Of a DNA stretch of 64,000 nucleotides, positions 46,766 to 56,559 are shown piece after piece. This stretch comes from Pelosinus fermentans JBW45. Its GTDB lineage: Bacteria; Bacillota; Negativicutes; DSM-13327. Positions within the stretch are counted from its first letter, which is position 1. Every line of letters begins with the position of its first letter. The translations under genes and the position numbers were made by a program. The stretch covers positions 2,510,501-2,574,500 of the forward strand of contig NZ_CP010978.1 of NCBI RefSeq assembly GCF_000271665.2, written 5' to 3'. Below the pieces are notes generated by a model. The model made no database searches and was not told where the DNA came from. It was given only the letters and a program-made list of their open reading frames with translations.

Positions 46766-46829
46766 CAATACAAGTAAATACATTCTAAAAATACTACATA
46801 TTGCAAACAAATATAGAGATGAATGTTGC

Positions 46830-46952
46830 TTATTGATGAGCTTTTTTTTCTTCTTTGGAATCTTTAGATGATATGGTAGTGGTTTTCATATTTTTCAATG
46901 CTTGTTGTTGTTTATTCCATTCATTCGTACGATCAGGATGCTTTTCACCCAT
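46830..46952 (-). CDS. 40-residue Lys/Gln-rich small protein
   Basis: An ATG preceded by a near-perfect AGGAGGTGAT site opens a 40-codon frame: MGEKHPDRTNEWNKQQQ, a middle KNMKTTTISSKDS, and a very basic and acidic end KEEKKAHQ. It is hydrophilic and without cysteine. I do not recognise it; the consensus ribosome site and a following hairpin support a real gene. Confidence 0.55.
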   Translation of the reverse strand: MGEKHPDRTNEWNKQQQALKNMKTTTISSKDSKEEKKAHQ

Positions 46953-47040
46953 AATTATCACCTCCTGATTTAGCTTTCCCAAGGCTTTTTATTAAATTCA
47001 ACGTATATTATTCTAAAATAACATGGGAAGATTTAGTTAA

Positions 47041-47095
47041 TTATAGTTAAAAGCCTAATTCCAACTCATTTGTTGGATTTAGGCTTTAACTATAA
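47041..47095. terminator. Near-perfect 25-bp inverted repeat
   Basis: 47041-47065 and 47072-47095 (GTTGGATTTAGGCTTTAACT and flanks) are reverse complements apart from one unpaired A and one mismatch, around a six-base loop. It lies just downstream of the minus-strand gene ending at 47103 and can terminate transcription there, though the T-run is short. Confidence 0.6.
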
Positions 47096-47102
47096 TTCAG
47101 AT

Positions 47103-47414
47103 TTAATTGCTAGAAGTAATGGTGGTAGCGTCTGTATCGCAGATACCGCCAGGAGCAATAAATAAGATTTGTTCAACATTAACAGCGATAATTGTACCTA
47201 CGGGGAATTCCGGTCCATTTATTACATCAACTGGACACGTTAATTGTAATAGAATAAATTCGGAATCCTCCTGCACGCTAACATAAGTTGGTTCCTTACA
47301 ATGGCGGTTTTCTATTTCGCCTAGAAATGTTCCAGTTAAAGAGTATTCTTCGAGTACTACCGTTAAAATTAAGCCACCAGTAAGATCAAAACCCTTTCCT
47401 TTTGGATATTTCAT
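47103..47414 (-). CDS. Hypothetical protein of about 103 residues
   Basis: I do not recognise this gene. The protein begins MKYPKGKGFDLTGG and is mostly predicted beta strand (LILTVVLEEYSLTGTFLG, later GTIIAVNVEQILFIAPGG) with three cysteines and no signal peptide. An upstream ATG at 47432 is in frame, but AAGGAG nine bases before 47414 favours the shorter form. It is transcribed leftward, alone. Confidence 0.65.
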   Translation of the reverse strand: MKYPKGKGFDLTGGLILTVVLEEYSLTGTFLGEIENRHCKEPTYVSVQEDSEFILLQLTCPVDVINGPEFPVGTIIAVNVEQILFIAPGGICDTDATTITSSN

Positions 47415-47432
47415 TTGTCTCTGCTCCTTCAT

Positions 47433-47885
47433 TCATTTTAGTCATATATAATAATCACCTGCTGTATACTATTCGTGGTTTATAGTAAAGGTGACATAGT
47501 AAGTTATTGTTCATTATCTTTTATTAAAATACAAAGAATTTAACGAATAAATGAGTGCTGAACTGTAACAATATATTAAAATGAAACCATGTCTGGAAAA
47601 AGAGTGATGGAATTAGTGGAAAAGGAAATCAAGACGATTAAAATATAACGTTGATAGCAATATTTATTATCAAATCAATTAAGATTATTGCTAAATTTTA
47701 ATAGTTCAAACTTTTAGCAAAGTAATAATGAAAATATAATAAGTAGGAGAAAAAACTAGCCATTCATAATTGAGCTAGTTTTTTTTATTAAAAGTTGATC
47801 GTATCATCTTAAGCTTGTTTGATAAACTGATTCATTTAAGCTATAATATTGAAGAATAATGTAGAATTTATGGGAGTTGATATAT
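47433..47885. other. 453-bp intergenic region before miaB
   Basis: No protein gene is supported. It should hold the divergent promoters of the 103-residue gene and miaB. It also contains an intrinsic terminator at 47752-47786 with no gene upstream of it on the plus strand. Confidence 0.4.
47752..47786 (+). terminator. Orphan intrinsic terminator upstream of miaB
   Basis: AAAACTAGC (47752-47760) pairs perfectly with GCTAGTTTT (47774-47782), followed by TTTT. No plus-strand gene ends nearby, so it may end a small RNA or attenuate miaB. Confidence 0.7.
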
Positions 47886-49262
47886 ATGTCAAAACCAGAT
47901 CAATATAATGTAGAAATACCATCAAATGAAATGAAGGATTCCAATATAAAATATTTTACTACGTATACTTATGGTTGCCAAATGAACCATCATGACTCTG
48001 AGCGATTAGCTGGTCAACTTAAAAGTATTGGTTATGAATATACTGAGAGTCTAGAGGACGCCAGTTTTATTTTAATTAATACTTGCTGTGTACGAGAAAG
48101 CGCTGAGAAAAAAATCTATGGTAAAATCGGAGAACTGAAAAATTTAAAAGTAAGCAATCCGAATCTCATTATTGCCATTGCGGGTTGCATGGCTCAAAAG
48201 GATAAAGAAAAGTTATTTAAAAAAGCTCCACATATCGATTTAATTATTGGTACTCACAACGTGCATCAGTTGGTAGAGATTGTAAAAGAGTTTGAGGAAT
48301 CAAAAGATCGCGTTTTAGCGGTTTGGGATCAAGCCGAACGTTTAGCACCTGACGTACCTACGATACGTCGCGGAAAAATTTCAGCGTGGGTACCTATTAT
48401 GTATGGTTGCAATAATTTTTGTACATATTGTATTGTACCTTATGTGAGGGGACGTGAACGGAGCCGCCCTTTACATGATATTATAGAGGAAATTTATCAA
48501 TTAGGACTAGACGGATTTAAAGAGATTACATTATTAGGACAAAATGTTAATTCCTATGGCAATGATACAAAAGAATATGGTGATTTTGCTGATTTACTTA
48601 AGGCCGTTGATCAAGTGGAAACCATTGAACGTGTTCGCTATATGACATCTCATCCACGTGATATAAACGATAAGGTAATTGATACGATTTTAAATAGTAA
48701 AAAAATCTGTGATCATTTTCATTTACCTGTTCAGTCAGGTAGTGATACCATTTTAAAAATGATGAATAGAGGCTATACAACTGACTATTATCGTGAACTA
48801 GTTAGAAAAATTCGCAAAGCTATTCCTCATGCGAGTCTTACTACTGATATTATTGTAGGTTTTCCTGGTGAAACTGATGAATTATTTCAAGAAACTCTTG
48901 AATTTCTTAAAGAAATTCGCTTTGATGCTTCCTATACATTTTTGTATTCCAAACGTTCTGGTACACCAGCAGCTACAATGGCTGATCAAGTACCTTTGGT
49001 AGTCAAAAAAGAAAGACTGCAAAAATTAATGGATGTACAGAATGATATAAGTTTAGAAATTAATCAACAATTTACAGATACTGTAGTAACTGTTATAGTG
49101 GAGGGGCCTAGTCAAAGAGATGAGAACAGGCTTATTGGGCGTACCACCACTAATAAGATAGTTCTATGGGACAAGCAAGGAACAGAGGAAGTTGGTCAGC
49201 TTGCAAATATTAAAATTACAACTGCACAAACCTGGATATTAAAGGGAAAACTAATTGATTAA
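47886..49262 (+). CDS. miaB: tRNA-2-methylthio-N6-dimethylallyladenosine synthase
   Basis: MiaB adds a methylthio group to i6A37 of tRNA. The 458-residue radical SAM enzyme has an N-terminal UPF0004 domain with three cluster cysteines (YGCQMN, NTCCVRE, AGCMAQ), the radical SAM motif CNNFCTYC near 177, and a C-terminal TRAM domain. The i6A substrate is made by MiaA, encoded about 5 kb downstream. ATG 47886 follows GGGAGTTGA. Confidence 0.94.
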   Translation: MSKPDQYNVEIPSNEMKDSNIKYFTTYTYGCQMNHHDSERLAGQLKSIGYEYTESLEDASFILINTCCVRESAEKKIYGKIGELKNLKVSNPNLIIAIAGCMAQKDKEKLFKKAPHIDLIIGTHNVHQLVEIVKEFEESKDRVLAVWDQAERLAPDVPTIRRGKISAWVPIMYGCNNFCTYCIVPYVRGRERSRPLHDIIEEIYQLGLDGFKEITLLGQNVNSYGNDTKEYGDFADLLKAVDQVETIERVRYMTSHPRDINDKVIDTILNSKKICDHFHLPVQSGSDTILKMMNRGYTTDYYRELVRKIRKAIPHASLTTDIIVGFPGETDELFQETLEFLKEIRFDASYTFLYSKRSGTPAATMADQVPLVVKKERLQKLMDVQNDISLEINQQFTDTVVTVIVEGPSQRDENRLIGRTTTNKIVLWDKQGTEEVGQLANIKITTAQTWILKGKLID

Positions 49263-49328
49263 CATAATTTATATAACGACATCCTTTTTTATAATCTCGA
49301 CTACACCAAGGAAGAGAGGCAAACACCT

Positions 49329-51923
49329 ATGACGATAAAGTATACCCCTATGATGGAACAATATTTGGAGATTAAAAGTAAGCATGAAAATGAAATTTTA
49401 TTTTTTCGTATGGGAGATTTTTATGAGATGTTTTTTACGGATGCAGAGCTGGCATCACGTGAATTAGAAATTACACTTACAGCAAGAGATGGCGGACAAC
49501 GTGTTCCTATGTGTGGTATACCTTATCATGCAGCAGATACTTATATTGCGAAATTGATTAGCAAAGGCTATAAAGTAGCCATTTGTGAACAAGTCGAAGA
49601 TCCAAAGCAAGCCAAGGGGATCGTTAAGCGTGAGGTTATCAAAATTATTACTCCGGGTACCATAATTGCCGAAAATCTTTTACCAGATAATAATAATAAC
49701 TATCTGGCAGTGTTATATGAAGAAGAGGAAGAGCTAATTCTTGCTGCTGCTGATATTTCAACAGGTGAATGTCTCTGGGCAACCTTTTTAGGCTCTCAGC
49801 GATTAACAGCATTATACGATCAATTATTTCGATTAATGCCTACGGAGTTAGTATTAGCAAGCAAAATTGAAAACATCGAAAAGTTAAATACTTTTATTAG
49901 TAATCGCATATCTCATTGTACTCATACAACGTTAGCAATTGATAATCTAAAGCTAGTTAGCGATTTACCAAAGCAGCATTTTATGATGGATGATTTGCCT
50001 CAACAAGACGTGGCTCTTGCTGCCATTGGTTGTTTATTATATTATTTACACCAGACGGTAAAAACCGATTTGTCACATATCAATCGGCTTATAAATTATA
50101 ATGCATTTGAATATTTGACAATTGATTCGACCAGTATGCGTAATTTGGAGGTGACACGCAACGTAAGAGATGGGGGTAAAAAAGATACCCTGCTTTATGT
50201 GTTAGATTATACAAAAACGGCAATGGGTGGCCGTTTGCTCAAAAAGTGGTTGGAATACCCATTAATGAATACAACTCATATTATACAACGACAAGACTCT
50301 ATTGCAGAACTTTTAGAAAAACCCACATTGCGTCAAACCATCCATGAAACATTAGCTAATATTTATGACCTTGAACGAATTTTAACTCGTATTGAAGTAG
50401 GTACTGCAAGCGCTCGTGATTTAATTGCCTTAAAGTCCTCATTAGTGGTATTACCTACGATCAAAGAGCAGCTACAAAAAACCAATACGATCTTTTTAAG
50501 TAATTTACACTTTTATTTGCATACTCATGTCGATCTTGTTACCTTAGTTGATACTGCTATTGTAGATAATCCACCATTCTCTGTGCGTGAGGGTGGCTTA
50601 ATTAAACGTGGCTATGATCTAGAATTAGATGAATTACATACGATAGCGCGAGACAGTAAACAATTTGTGCAGGATATCGAAACGAGAGAAAGAGAAAACA
50701 CCGGTATTAAGTCTCTCAAAGTCGGATATAATAAAGTTTTTGGCTATTATATTGAGGTTACTCATTCTCATACAGCTTCTGTTCCACTTAGCTATGTTCG
50801 AAAACAAACCCTAGCAAATGCGGAACGCTACATTACGCCTGAGTTAAAAGAATTTGAATCTAAGATTCTCGGAGCTCAAGAAAAAATTGTTACGATTGAA
50901 TATCGTCTGTTTTCTAAAATACGGGATCATATTAAAGTATATATTAAAGAAATTCAAGAAACAGCCAGACAATTAGCACAGCTTGATGCTATTATTAGTT
51001 TAAGTGAAGTTGCTTTTCGTAATAATTATATTAGACCTACAATAACCCAAACAAGAGAAATCACTATTAAAGATGGTCGTCACCCGATTGTAGAGCGACT
51101 ATTAAAACGGGAGTTATTTGTTCCTAATGATAGTGAACTAAACCATCATAGTAATGAAATCATGATTATTACTGGTCCTAATATGGCAGGTAAATCCACT
51201 TATATGCGTCAAGTAGCATTACTTGTGCTTATGGCACAAATCGGTAGCTTTATTCCCGCCCGAGAAGCGATCATTAGCCCTGTTGACCGAATCTTTACCA
51301 GGGTAGGAGCCAGTGATGATTTATCAACTGGGCAAAGTACATTTATGGTAGAAATGAATGAAGTTGCACAAATACTAAAGCATGCTACATCGCAAAGCTT
51401 AATTATTTTAGATGAAATTGGACGAGGAACGAGTACCTTTGATGGGATGAGTATTGCTCGCGCTGTAATTGAATACATCAAAGAACGCGTTAAAGCTAAA
51501 ACACTATTTGCGACTCATTATCATGAGCTTACAGAACTAGCTGATTATCATAAAATCGTTAAAAATTATTCCGTGGCAGTAAAAGAGAGAGGGAGCGATG
51601 TAGTTTTTTTACGCCGCATAATCCCTGGTGGTGCGGATAAAAGCTATGGTATACATGTAGCCCAGTTAGCAGGCTTACCACAAAAGGTAATTAAACGAGC
51701 GCAAGAATTGTTAGTAGAATTGGAACAAAATCATGTACAATCACAAAATCTTTCTCTTTCTGTAGAGGAATCTGCTGCTGCCACCACTCCCATGTCCCTA
51801 TTCACGTCATCGACGGTAGATGAATTATTAGCAATAGACATTACAACAATTACTCCCATTGAAGCGATCAATATTCTCTATCAATTACAAAATCAGGCAA
51901 GACAGGAGTCTGGTAAATTATGA
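49329..51923 (+). CDS. mutS: DNA mismatch repair ATPase MutS
   Basis: The 864-residue protein has the mismatch-reading FFRMGDFYEMFFTDA motif near 23-37 (Phe-x-Glu), connector and lever domains, and an ABC-type ATPase: Walker A GPNMAGKSTYMRQ near 617, signature STGQSTFMVEM near 665, Walker B LIILDEIGRGTSTFDG near 693 and the H-loop THYHEL. It is full length and overlaps mutL by 4 bases. Confidence 0.96.
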   Translation: MTIKYTPMMEQYLEIKSKHENEILFFRMGDFYEMFFTDAELASRELEITLTARDGGQRVPMCGIPYHAADTYIAKLISKGYKVAICEQVEDPKQAKGIVKREVIKIITPGTIIAENLLPDNNNNYLAVLYEEEEELILAAADISTGECLWATFLGSQRLTALYDQLFRLMPTELVLASKIENIEKLNTFISNRISHCTHTTLAIDNLKLVSDLPKQHFMMDDLPQQDVALAAIGCLLYYLHQTVKTDLSHINRLINYNAFEYLTIDSTSMRNLEVTRNVRDGGKKDTLLYVLDYTKTAMGGRLLKKWLEYPLMNTTHIIQRQDSIAELLEKPTLRQTIHETLANIYDLERILTRIEVGTASARDLIALKSSLVVLPTIKEQLQKTNTIFLSNLHFYLHTHVDLVTLVDTAIVDNPPFSVREGGLIKRGYDLELDELHTIARDSKQFVQDIETRERENTGIKSLKVGYNKVFGYYIEVTHSHTASVPLSYVRKQTLANAERYITPELKEFESKILGAQEKIVTIEYRLFSKIRDHIKVYIKEIQETARQLAQLDAIISLSEVAFRNNYIRPTITQTREITIKDGRHPIVERLLKRELFVPNDSELNHHSNEIMIITGPNMAGKSTYMRQVALLVLMAQIGSFIPAREAIISPVDRIFTRVGASDDLSTGQSTFMVEMNEVAQILKHATSQSLIILDEIGRGTSTFDGMSIARAVIEYIKERVKAKTLFATHYHELTELADYHKIVKNYSVAVKERGSDVVFLRRIIPGGADKSYGIHVAQLAGLPQKVIKRAQELLVELEQNHVQSQNLSLSVEESAAATTPMSLFTSSTVDELLAIDITTITPIEAINILYQLQNQARQESGKL

Positions 51924-53740
51924 GCTTTATTCATGTCTTAGATGAAAATACAGCGAATAAAATTGCTGCAGGAGAAGTGGTTGAACGCCCATCTTCTATT
52001 GTTAAAGAACTTGTTGAAAATTCTATTGATGCACAAAGCAAAAATATCGAAATTGAAATTGCTGAAGGCGGTATTGGTTTTATTCGAATCACTGATGATG
52101 GTATTGGTATGAGTTCTGAGGATGCACAACTTGCTATTTTACGTCATGCTACGAGTAAAATTAGTGCAGCGGAAGATTTAGCAACAATCACCTCATTAGG
52201 CTTTCGTGGCGAGGCTCTTCCTAGTATTGCAGCAGTGTCTAAGTTTTCTTTGACCACCCGTCTTCATGAAAATCAATCATTGGCAACATATGTAGAGGTG
52301 GTAGGAGGAATTAACACTGACATCCGAGAAGCAGGTGGAAGTGTAGGTACAAGTATTGTCGTTAAAGACTTATTCTTTAATACTCCTGTTCGCAAGAAGT
52401 TCTTAAAAACGCCCTCTACTGAAAGCTCTCATATTCATGATATTTTAACGAAAATTGCGTTAGCCAATCCTAACATTGCCTTTAAGTTGATTAATAATAA
52501 TCGATTGGTTCTTTCTACTCCTGGTAATAATCAGTTACAGGACACATTAACTAATATATATGGACAAAAAATTGCTCCTGATTTGTTGCCAGTTCATTAT
52601 GAAAATACAATTGATAACATAAAAATATCCGGTTATTTATCCAAACCGACCTTGCTAAAAAGTAGTCGTCAGTGGCAAACTGTTATTGTTAATGCAAGAG
52701 TGATTAATAGTCGTTCAATAGCGAAAGCTCTGGATAATGCGTATCATTCTTTATTACCTAAGAGCGGATATCCTTTGGCTGTTTTAAATGTTAGCGTTCC
52801 CACAGATACGATTGATGTCAATGTTCATCCGCAGAAAAGTGAAGTTAAATTCAGTGATGAACAAAAAATTTTTAGAGCTGTATATAAGGCTGTCATAGAG
52901 GTTTTGTCTGCACCGCATGCTCCTGATCAACTGGCAGCTACGGTTGAGTTTAAACCTAACCCCAGCTCTTATTCTCATTCTGCTTCGAATCCATATACGA
53001 ATAATGACTACAAAAAGCCTTCTTATAATGCTGTTTCTGTTCCTATAGTAAGTTCTTGGCAAGAAACTCCGCTTCCCCTAAATGTAGTGCGAGATACATT
53101 AGAGAAGGAAGAAATGATGTCCTTCGATACACCAGCTCCTAATGTGATATCAAGAATTATAGAGGATTCTCAGTTTACGTTATATCCTCTAGGACAAGTC
53201 GATGATTGCTTTATTATCAGTAAAGGTCCTGATGGTTTGTACATTATTGATCAACATGCAGCCCATGAACGTATCCTTTATGATAAAATGAGTCAACACA
53301 CAGAGCGTATTCCTTCACAACAATTACTAGTACCTTTATTTTTGGATTTTGATACTACTGAAATTAATATTATTTCAGAATATCATGATACTTTCTACAA
53401 ATTAGGATTCACGCTAGAATTAGCTGGACCTAATACCATGCGTTTATCTGAATTACCTAGTGATATTCCATTGTCAGAAACGGAGGCGTCGATTAGGCAA
53501 ATATTAGAATATATTCAAAATATGCATGAGCCTAATCCACAGGAATTACGTCATCACTGCCTGCAAATAGCATCTTGCCGTGCTGCGATTAAGGCTGGGG
53601 AAACACTGAATATGCGGCAAATGCAAGCTTTAATTGGGGAATTGTGTAATACCCATTTGCCCTATACTTGTCCTCATGGGCGGCCTGCAATGATACGTTT
53701 TACTCCTAAAGACTTATATAAAATGTTTAAACGTACATAA
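51920..53740 (+). CDS. mutL: DNA mismatch repair endonuclease MutL
   Basis: The 606-residue protein has the GHKL ATPase motifs (AAGEVVERPSSIVKELVENS near 16, ITDDGIGM near 57, LGFRGEALPSI near 93) and a C-terminal dimerisation/endonuclease domain with DQHAAHERILYD near 448, the metal-binding nicking motif typical of species without MutH. CRAAIKAG and PYTCPHGRP complete the zinc sites. Confidence 0.95.
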   Translation: MSFIHVLDENTANKIAAGEVVERPSSIVKELVENSIDAQSKNIEIEIAEGGIGFIRITDDGIGMSSEDAQLAILRHATSKISAAEDLATITSLGFRGEALPSIAAVSKFSLTTRLHENQSLATYVEVVGGINTDIREAGGSVGTSIVVKDLFFNTPVRKKFLKTPSTESSHIHDILTKIALANPNIAFKLINNNRLVLSTPGNNQLQDTLTNIYGQKIAPDLLPVHYENTIDNIKISGYLSKPTLLKSSRQWQTVIVNARVINSRSIAKALDNAYHSLLPKSGYPLAVLNVSVPTDTIDVNVHPQKSEVKFSDEQKIFRAVYKAVIEVLSAPHAPDQLAATVEFKPNPSSYSHSASNPYTNNDYKKPSYNAVSVPIVSSWQETPLPLNVVRDTLEKEEMMSFDTPAPNVISRIIEDSQFTLYPLGQVDDCFIISKGPDGLYIIDQHAAHERILYDKMSQHTERIPSQQLLVPLFLDFDTTEINIISEYHDTFYKLGFTLELAGPNTMRLSELPSDIPLSETEASIRQILEYIQNMHEPNPQELRHHCLQIASCRAAIKAGETLNMRQMQALIGELCNTHLPYTCPHGRPAMIRFTPKDLYKMFKRT

Positions 53741-53823
53741 ATTCTAAGCAACTTGACTATACATTAAAGATACTTTGTTATAAATTAAGATCAAAATATT
53801 TGTATTAGATAATAGGTGATGGA

Positions 53824-54609
53824 ATGGACTTACTAGTGACAACAATACAATCCCCTTCCTGCGCAATAGAAGAATTAGCACAAGAAATAGCGAGAACATT
53901 ACAAGTTCCTTTAATCTCTCGGGATCGTTATTCAATTACCGCACTAAAAAACAACTATCAAGTGGAAAATATAGTTGTCATTACGAAAAATGGTCCGATT
54001 GTCCATACACTAGGCGGTGAGTATTTTTTTCATTTAAATATGGCTGAATTGCGAATAGAAAATCTGAAAAATGGTAAAAATGACCATATGATAACAGCTA
54101 TGTCATTATCTGCAGGTATGTCAGTGTTAGATTGTACATTAGGATTAGCTACGGATGCAATTGTGGCCAGTTTTATTGTTGGTCTGACAGGGAAGGTCAT
54201 TGGTATTGAAACTTCACCTATTCTTGCCTTTGTCGCAAGTTATGGTTTACAACATTTTACCCATGAGAAAGAAGATATTACCAAGGCATTACGTCGTATT
54301 CAAGTGAAAAGTAAACATTGCCATGACGTTCTTATTAATTTGCCTGATAATAGCTTTGATGTCGTATTTTTTGATCCTATGTTTCGTCAGCCGATTTATA
54401 GCAGTTCAAACTTAAAACCTCTGCGCTATTTAGCTGATAATAGTCCCATAGCAGAAAGTACTTTTGCAGAAGCCTGTCGAGTAGCAAGAAAAAGGGTAGT
54501 TATTAAAGAAGCGTCTCACAATAATGAGTTTGATCGTTTAGGCATTACTACTATTTGCGGTGGAAAATATAGTAGTATTCAATATGGTGTTATTAAGGTG
54601 GAGAACTAA
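53824..54609 (+). CDS. RsmJ-like SAM-dependent methyltransferase
   Basis: The 261-residue protein has a Rossmann methyltransferase core: LDCTLGLATDAIVAS (motif I) near 100, IGIETSP near 129, and the catalytic-type VVFFDPMFRQP near 180. DPMF plus the overall order resembles RsmJ (16S rRNA guanine N2 methyltransferase) and the Bacillus YpiP group. The RNA target is not proven. It sits 3 bases before miaA. Confidence 0.75.
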   Translation: MDLLVTTIQSPSCAIEELAQEIARTLQVPLISRDRYSITALKNNYQVENIVVITKNGPIVHTLGGEYFFHLNMAELRIENLKNGKNDHMITAMSLSAGMSVLDCTLGLATDAIVASFIVGLTGKVIGIETSPILAFVASYGLQHFTHEKEDITKALRRIQVKSKHCHDVLINLPDNSFDVVFFDPMFRQPIYSSSNLKPLRYLADNSPIAESTFAEACRVARKRVVIKEASHNNEFDRLGITTICGGKYSSIQYGVIKVEN

Positions 54610-54612
54610 ATT

Positions 54613-55566
54613 ATGGAAAAGCTGATTGCTGTCATAGGACCAACTGCTGTAGGTAAAACGAAAGTGAGCATTGAGCTTGCAAAAATGTTGAATACTGAGA
54701 TTATCTCTGGTGATTCGATGTTGGTTTATAAAGAAATGAATATTGGAACTGCTAAGCCTTCTAGTGATGAACGATCTAATATAACTCATCATCTAATAGA
54801 CATTTTGGAACCCCAGGCAGATTTTAGTGTAGTTGATTTCACAGCGCTTGCCAGCCAACATATTACGAATATAAATCAAAAAGGAGTAATACCTATTTTA
54901 GCAGGTGGTACTGGGTTGTATGTAAAAGCCTTATTGGAAGGCTATCAATTTAATCCCACGCCTAGTGATGAGAAATTACGTATACAATTAGATGATTTAG
55001 CAAAAAAACATGGGAATCAATATCTTCATGATCGATTAGCAGCAGTATCCCCAGATACAGCTGCACGTTTGCATCCTAATGATTTACGCCGTATCATTCG
55101 TGCTTTAGAAATCTATTATCGTAGTGGTGAAACCGTATCCCAAAATAAGCTAATGGAGCAGCATAGACTTTTATATGATGCTGTTGTTATTGGGCTTACA
55201 ATGGAGCGAAAGTTATTATATGAAAGGATTAATCAACGAGTCGATTTGATGATGTCTCAAGGCTTGGTAAATGAAGTAGAAAAATTGTTAAACAGTGGTA
55301 TACCAGCTAACTGTCAGGCGATGCAAGGTATTGGTTATAAAGAAATCGTTAAGTACTTGCAAAAAGAAATCGATTTAGCTACGGCGATTGGCAGTATTAA
55401 ACAAGCTACAAGGAATTTTGCAAAACGTCAATTAACTTGGTATCGGAAAATGCCATATATTATCTGGTTTGATGTAAAAATTTTCGATACAACAAATGAG
55501 ATGATGGAAACTATTTACAAAGAAATTGCAGGAAAACGTAACCTTAGAATCGAATCATTAAGATAA
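54613..55566 (+). CDS. miaA: tRNA dimethylallyltransferase
   Basis: MiaA attaches a dimethylallyl group to A37 of tRNAs reading UNN codons. The 317-residue protein has the P-loop GPTAVGKTK at 8-16, the substrate Asp in [19 protein letters not shown] near 34-52, [13 protein letters not shown] near 97 and [10 protein letters not shown] near 236. It supplies MiaB with substrate and precedes hfq by 25 bases, as in many bacteria. Confidence 0.96.
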   Translation: MEKLIAVIGPTAVGKTKVSIELAKMLNTEIISGDSMLVYKEMNIGTAKPSSDERSNITHHLIDILEPQADFSVVDFTALASQHITNINQKGVIPILAGGTGLYVKALLEGYQFNPTPSDEKLRIQLDDLAKKHGNQYLHDRLAAVSPDTAARLHPNDLRRIIRALEIYYRSGETVSQNKLMEQHRLLYDAVVIGLTMERKLLYERINQRVDLMMSQGLVNEVEKLLNSGIPANCQAMQGIGYKEIVKYLQKEIDLATAIGSIKQATRNFAKRQLTWYRKMPYIIWFDVKIFDTTNEMMETIYKEIAGKRNLRIESLR

Positions 55567-55591
55567 AAATAAAAATCGGAGGGGTTTAACT

Positions 55592-55858
55592 ATGCTAAAT
55601 AAAGCTATTAACTTACAAGATAGTTTTCTAAACCAAATCCGCAAAGAAAACAATCTGCCTGTAATTATTTATCTTATTAACGGTTTCCAATTGAGAGGTG
55701 TCGTTAAAGGATTTGATAACTTTACTGTAATTATAGAAAATGATGGTAAACAGCAATTGGTATATAAACATGCCATATCGACGATTACGCCTCTGAGACC
55801 GCTATCATCAACTTCTCATGAAAAAAAAGAAGATAATAAATCAGATAAATCACTATAA
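55592..55858 (+). CDS. hfq: RNA chaperone Hfq
   Basis: The 88-residue protein has the Sm1 motif ([19 protein letters not shown]) and Sm2 motif (YKHAISTI) of the hexameric Hfq ring, with the proximal-face lysine/histidine pair of YKH near 57. The C-terminal tail is short and charged. Start ATG with CGGAGGGG. Confidence 0.95.
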   Translation: MLNKAINLQDSFLNQIRKENNLPVIIYLINGFQLRGVVKGFDNFTVIIENDGKQQLVYKHAISTITPLRPLSSTSHEKKEDNKSDKSL

Positions 55859-55892
55859 AAAAATTCTAGGCATTTGCCTAGAATTTTTTTAT
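55859..55892 (+). terminator. Terminator after hfq
   Basis: AAAATTCTAGGCA pairs perfectly with TGCCTAGAATTTT (55875-55887) around a short TT loop, followed by a T-run. It separates hfq from spoVK. Confidence 0.88.
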
Positions 55893-55955
55893 CACCGTTT
55901 GTTGCATGTTGCGTATAATGTATATCATCTATAACCATAGGGTGGGGTGATTTAA

Positions 55956-56519
55956 ATGACCTATGTTTATCCACAAGATGTTTTTACAGCTGTTGGAAAT
56001 GGCGAAATTTCACCGACTCAGGCATTTAAGTCTTTGCGAGAGTTAGATAATATAACTGCTCATCATACTAAAATCGATAATCGGCAAAAGCGAATAGAAG
56101 AAATCTTATATGAATTAGACCATTTAATAGGATTGTCAGAAGTGAAAAAATTAGTAAGAGAGATTTACGCATTTATTGAAATTCAGCGTCGACGCGTACA
56201 GGAAAAATTAAATACGGAACCATTAGTACTACATATGATCTTTAAGGGAAATCCAGGTACAGGAAAAACCACCGTGGCTAGGCTCCTTGGGCAAATATTT
56301 CGTGAGATTGGAGTATTACAACGTGGTCATCTTATTGAGGTTGAGAGAGCTGATTTGGTTGGAGAATACATTGGGCATACAGCCCAAAAAACTCGAGAAC
56401 AATTAAAGAAAGCATATGGCGGCATCTTATTTATTGATGAAGCATACTCCTTAGCCCGGGGCGGTGAAAAAGATTTTGGTAAAGAATCTATTGATGTATT
56501 GGTAAGAACCAGTATGTAA
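55956..56519 (+). pseudogene. spoVK: Stage V sporulation protein K, 5' part, split by the element
   Basis: SpoVK is a CbbX-like AAA+ ATPase needed for spore maturation, normally about 300-320 residues. Here 187 codons are open. The reading includes [19 protein letters not shown], Walker [15 protein letters not shown] near 92, Walker [14 protein letters not shown] near 151 and [14 protein letters not shown] near 169-182; then the sequence departs from the family and stops at TAA 56517. The sensor and lid regions are missing. A recombinase gene starts its 3' end 40 bases beyond. The promoter side (GGGTGGGGTGA ribosome site) is intact, so the gene could function if the element excises. Confidence 0.88.
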
Positions 56520-56559
56520 TGACCTAAAGGAATAAATGCATATATGGTACCATGGGTTT

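Noticed and set aside
47589-47660. 19-codon plus-strand frame starting MSGKRVMELV
   Set aside because: No ribosome site and too short to judge.
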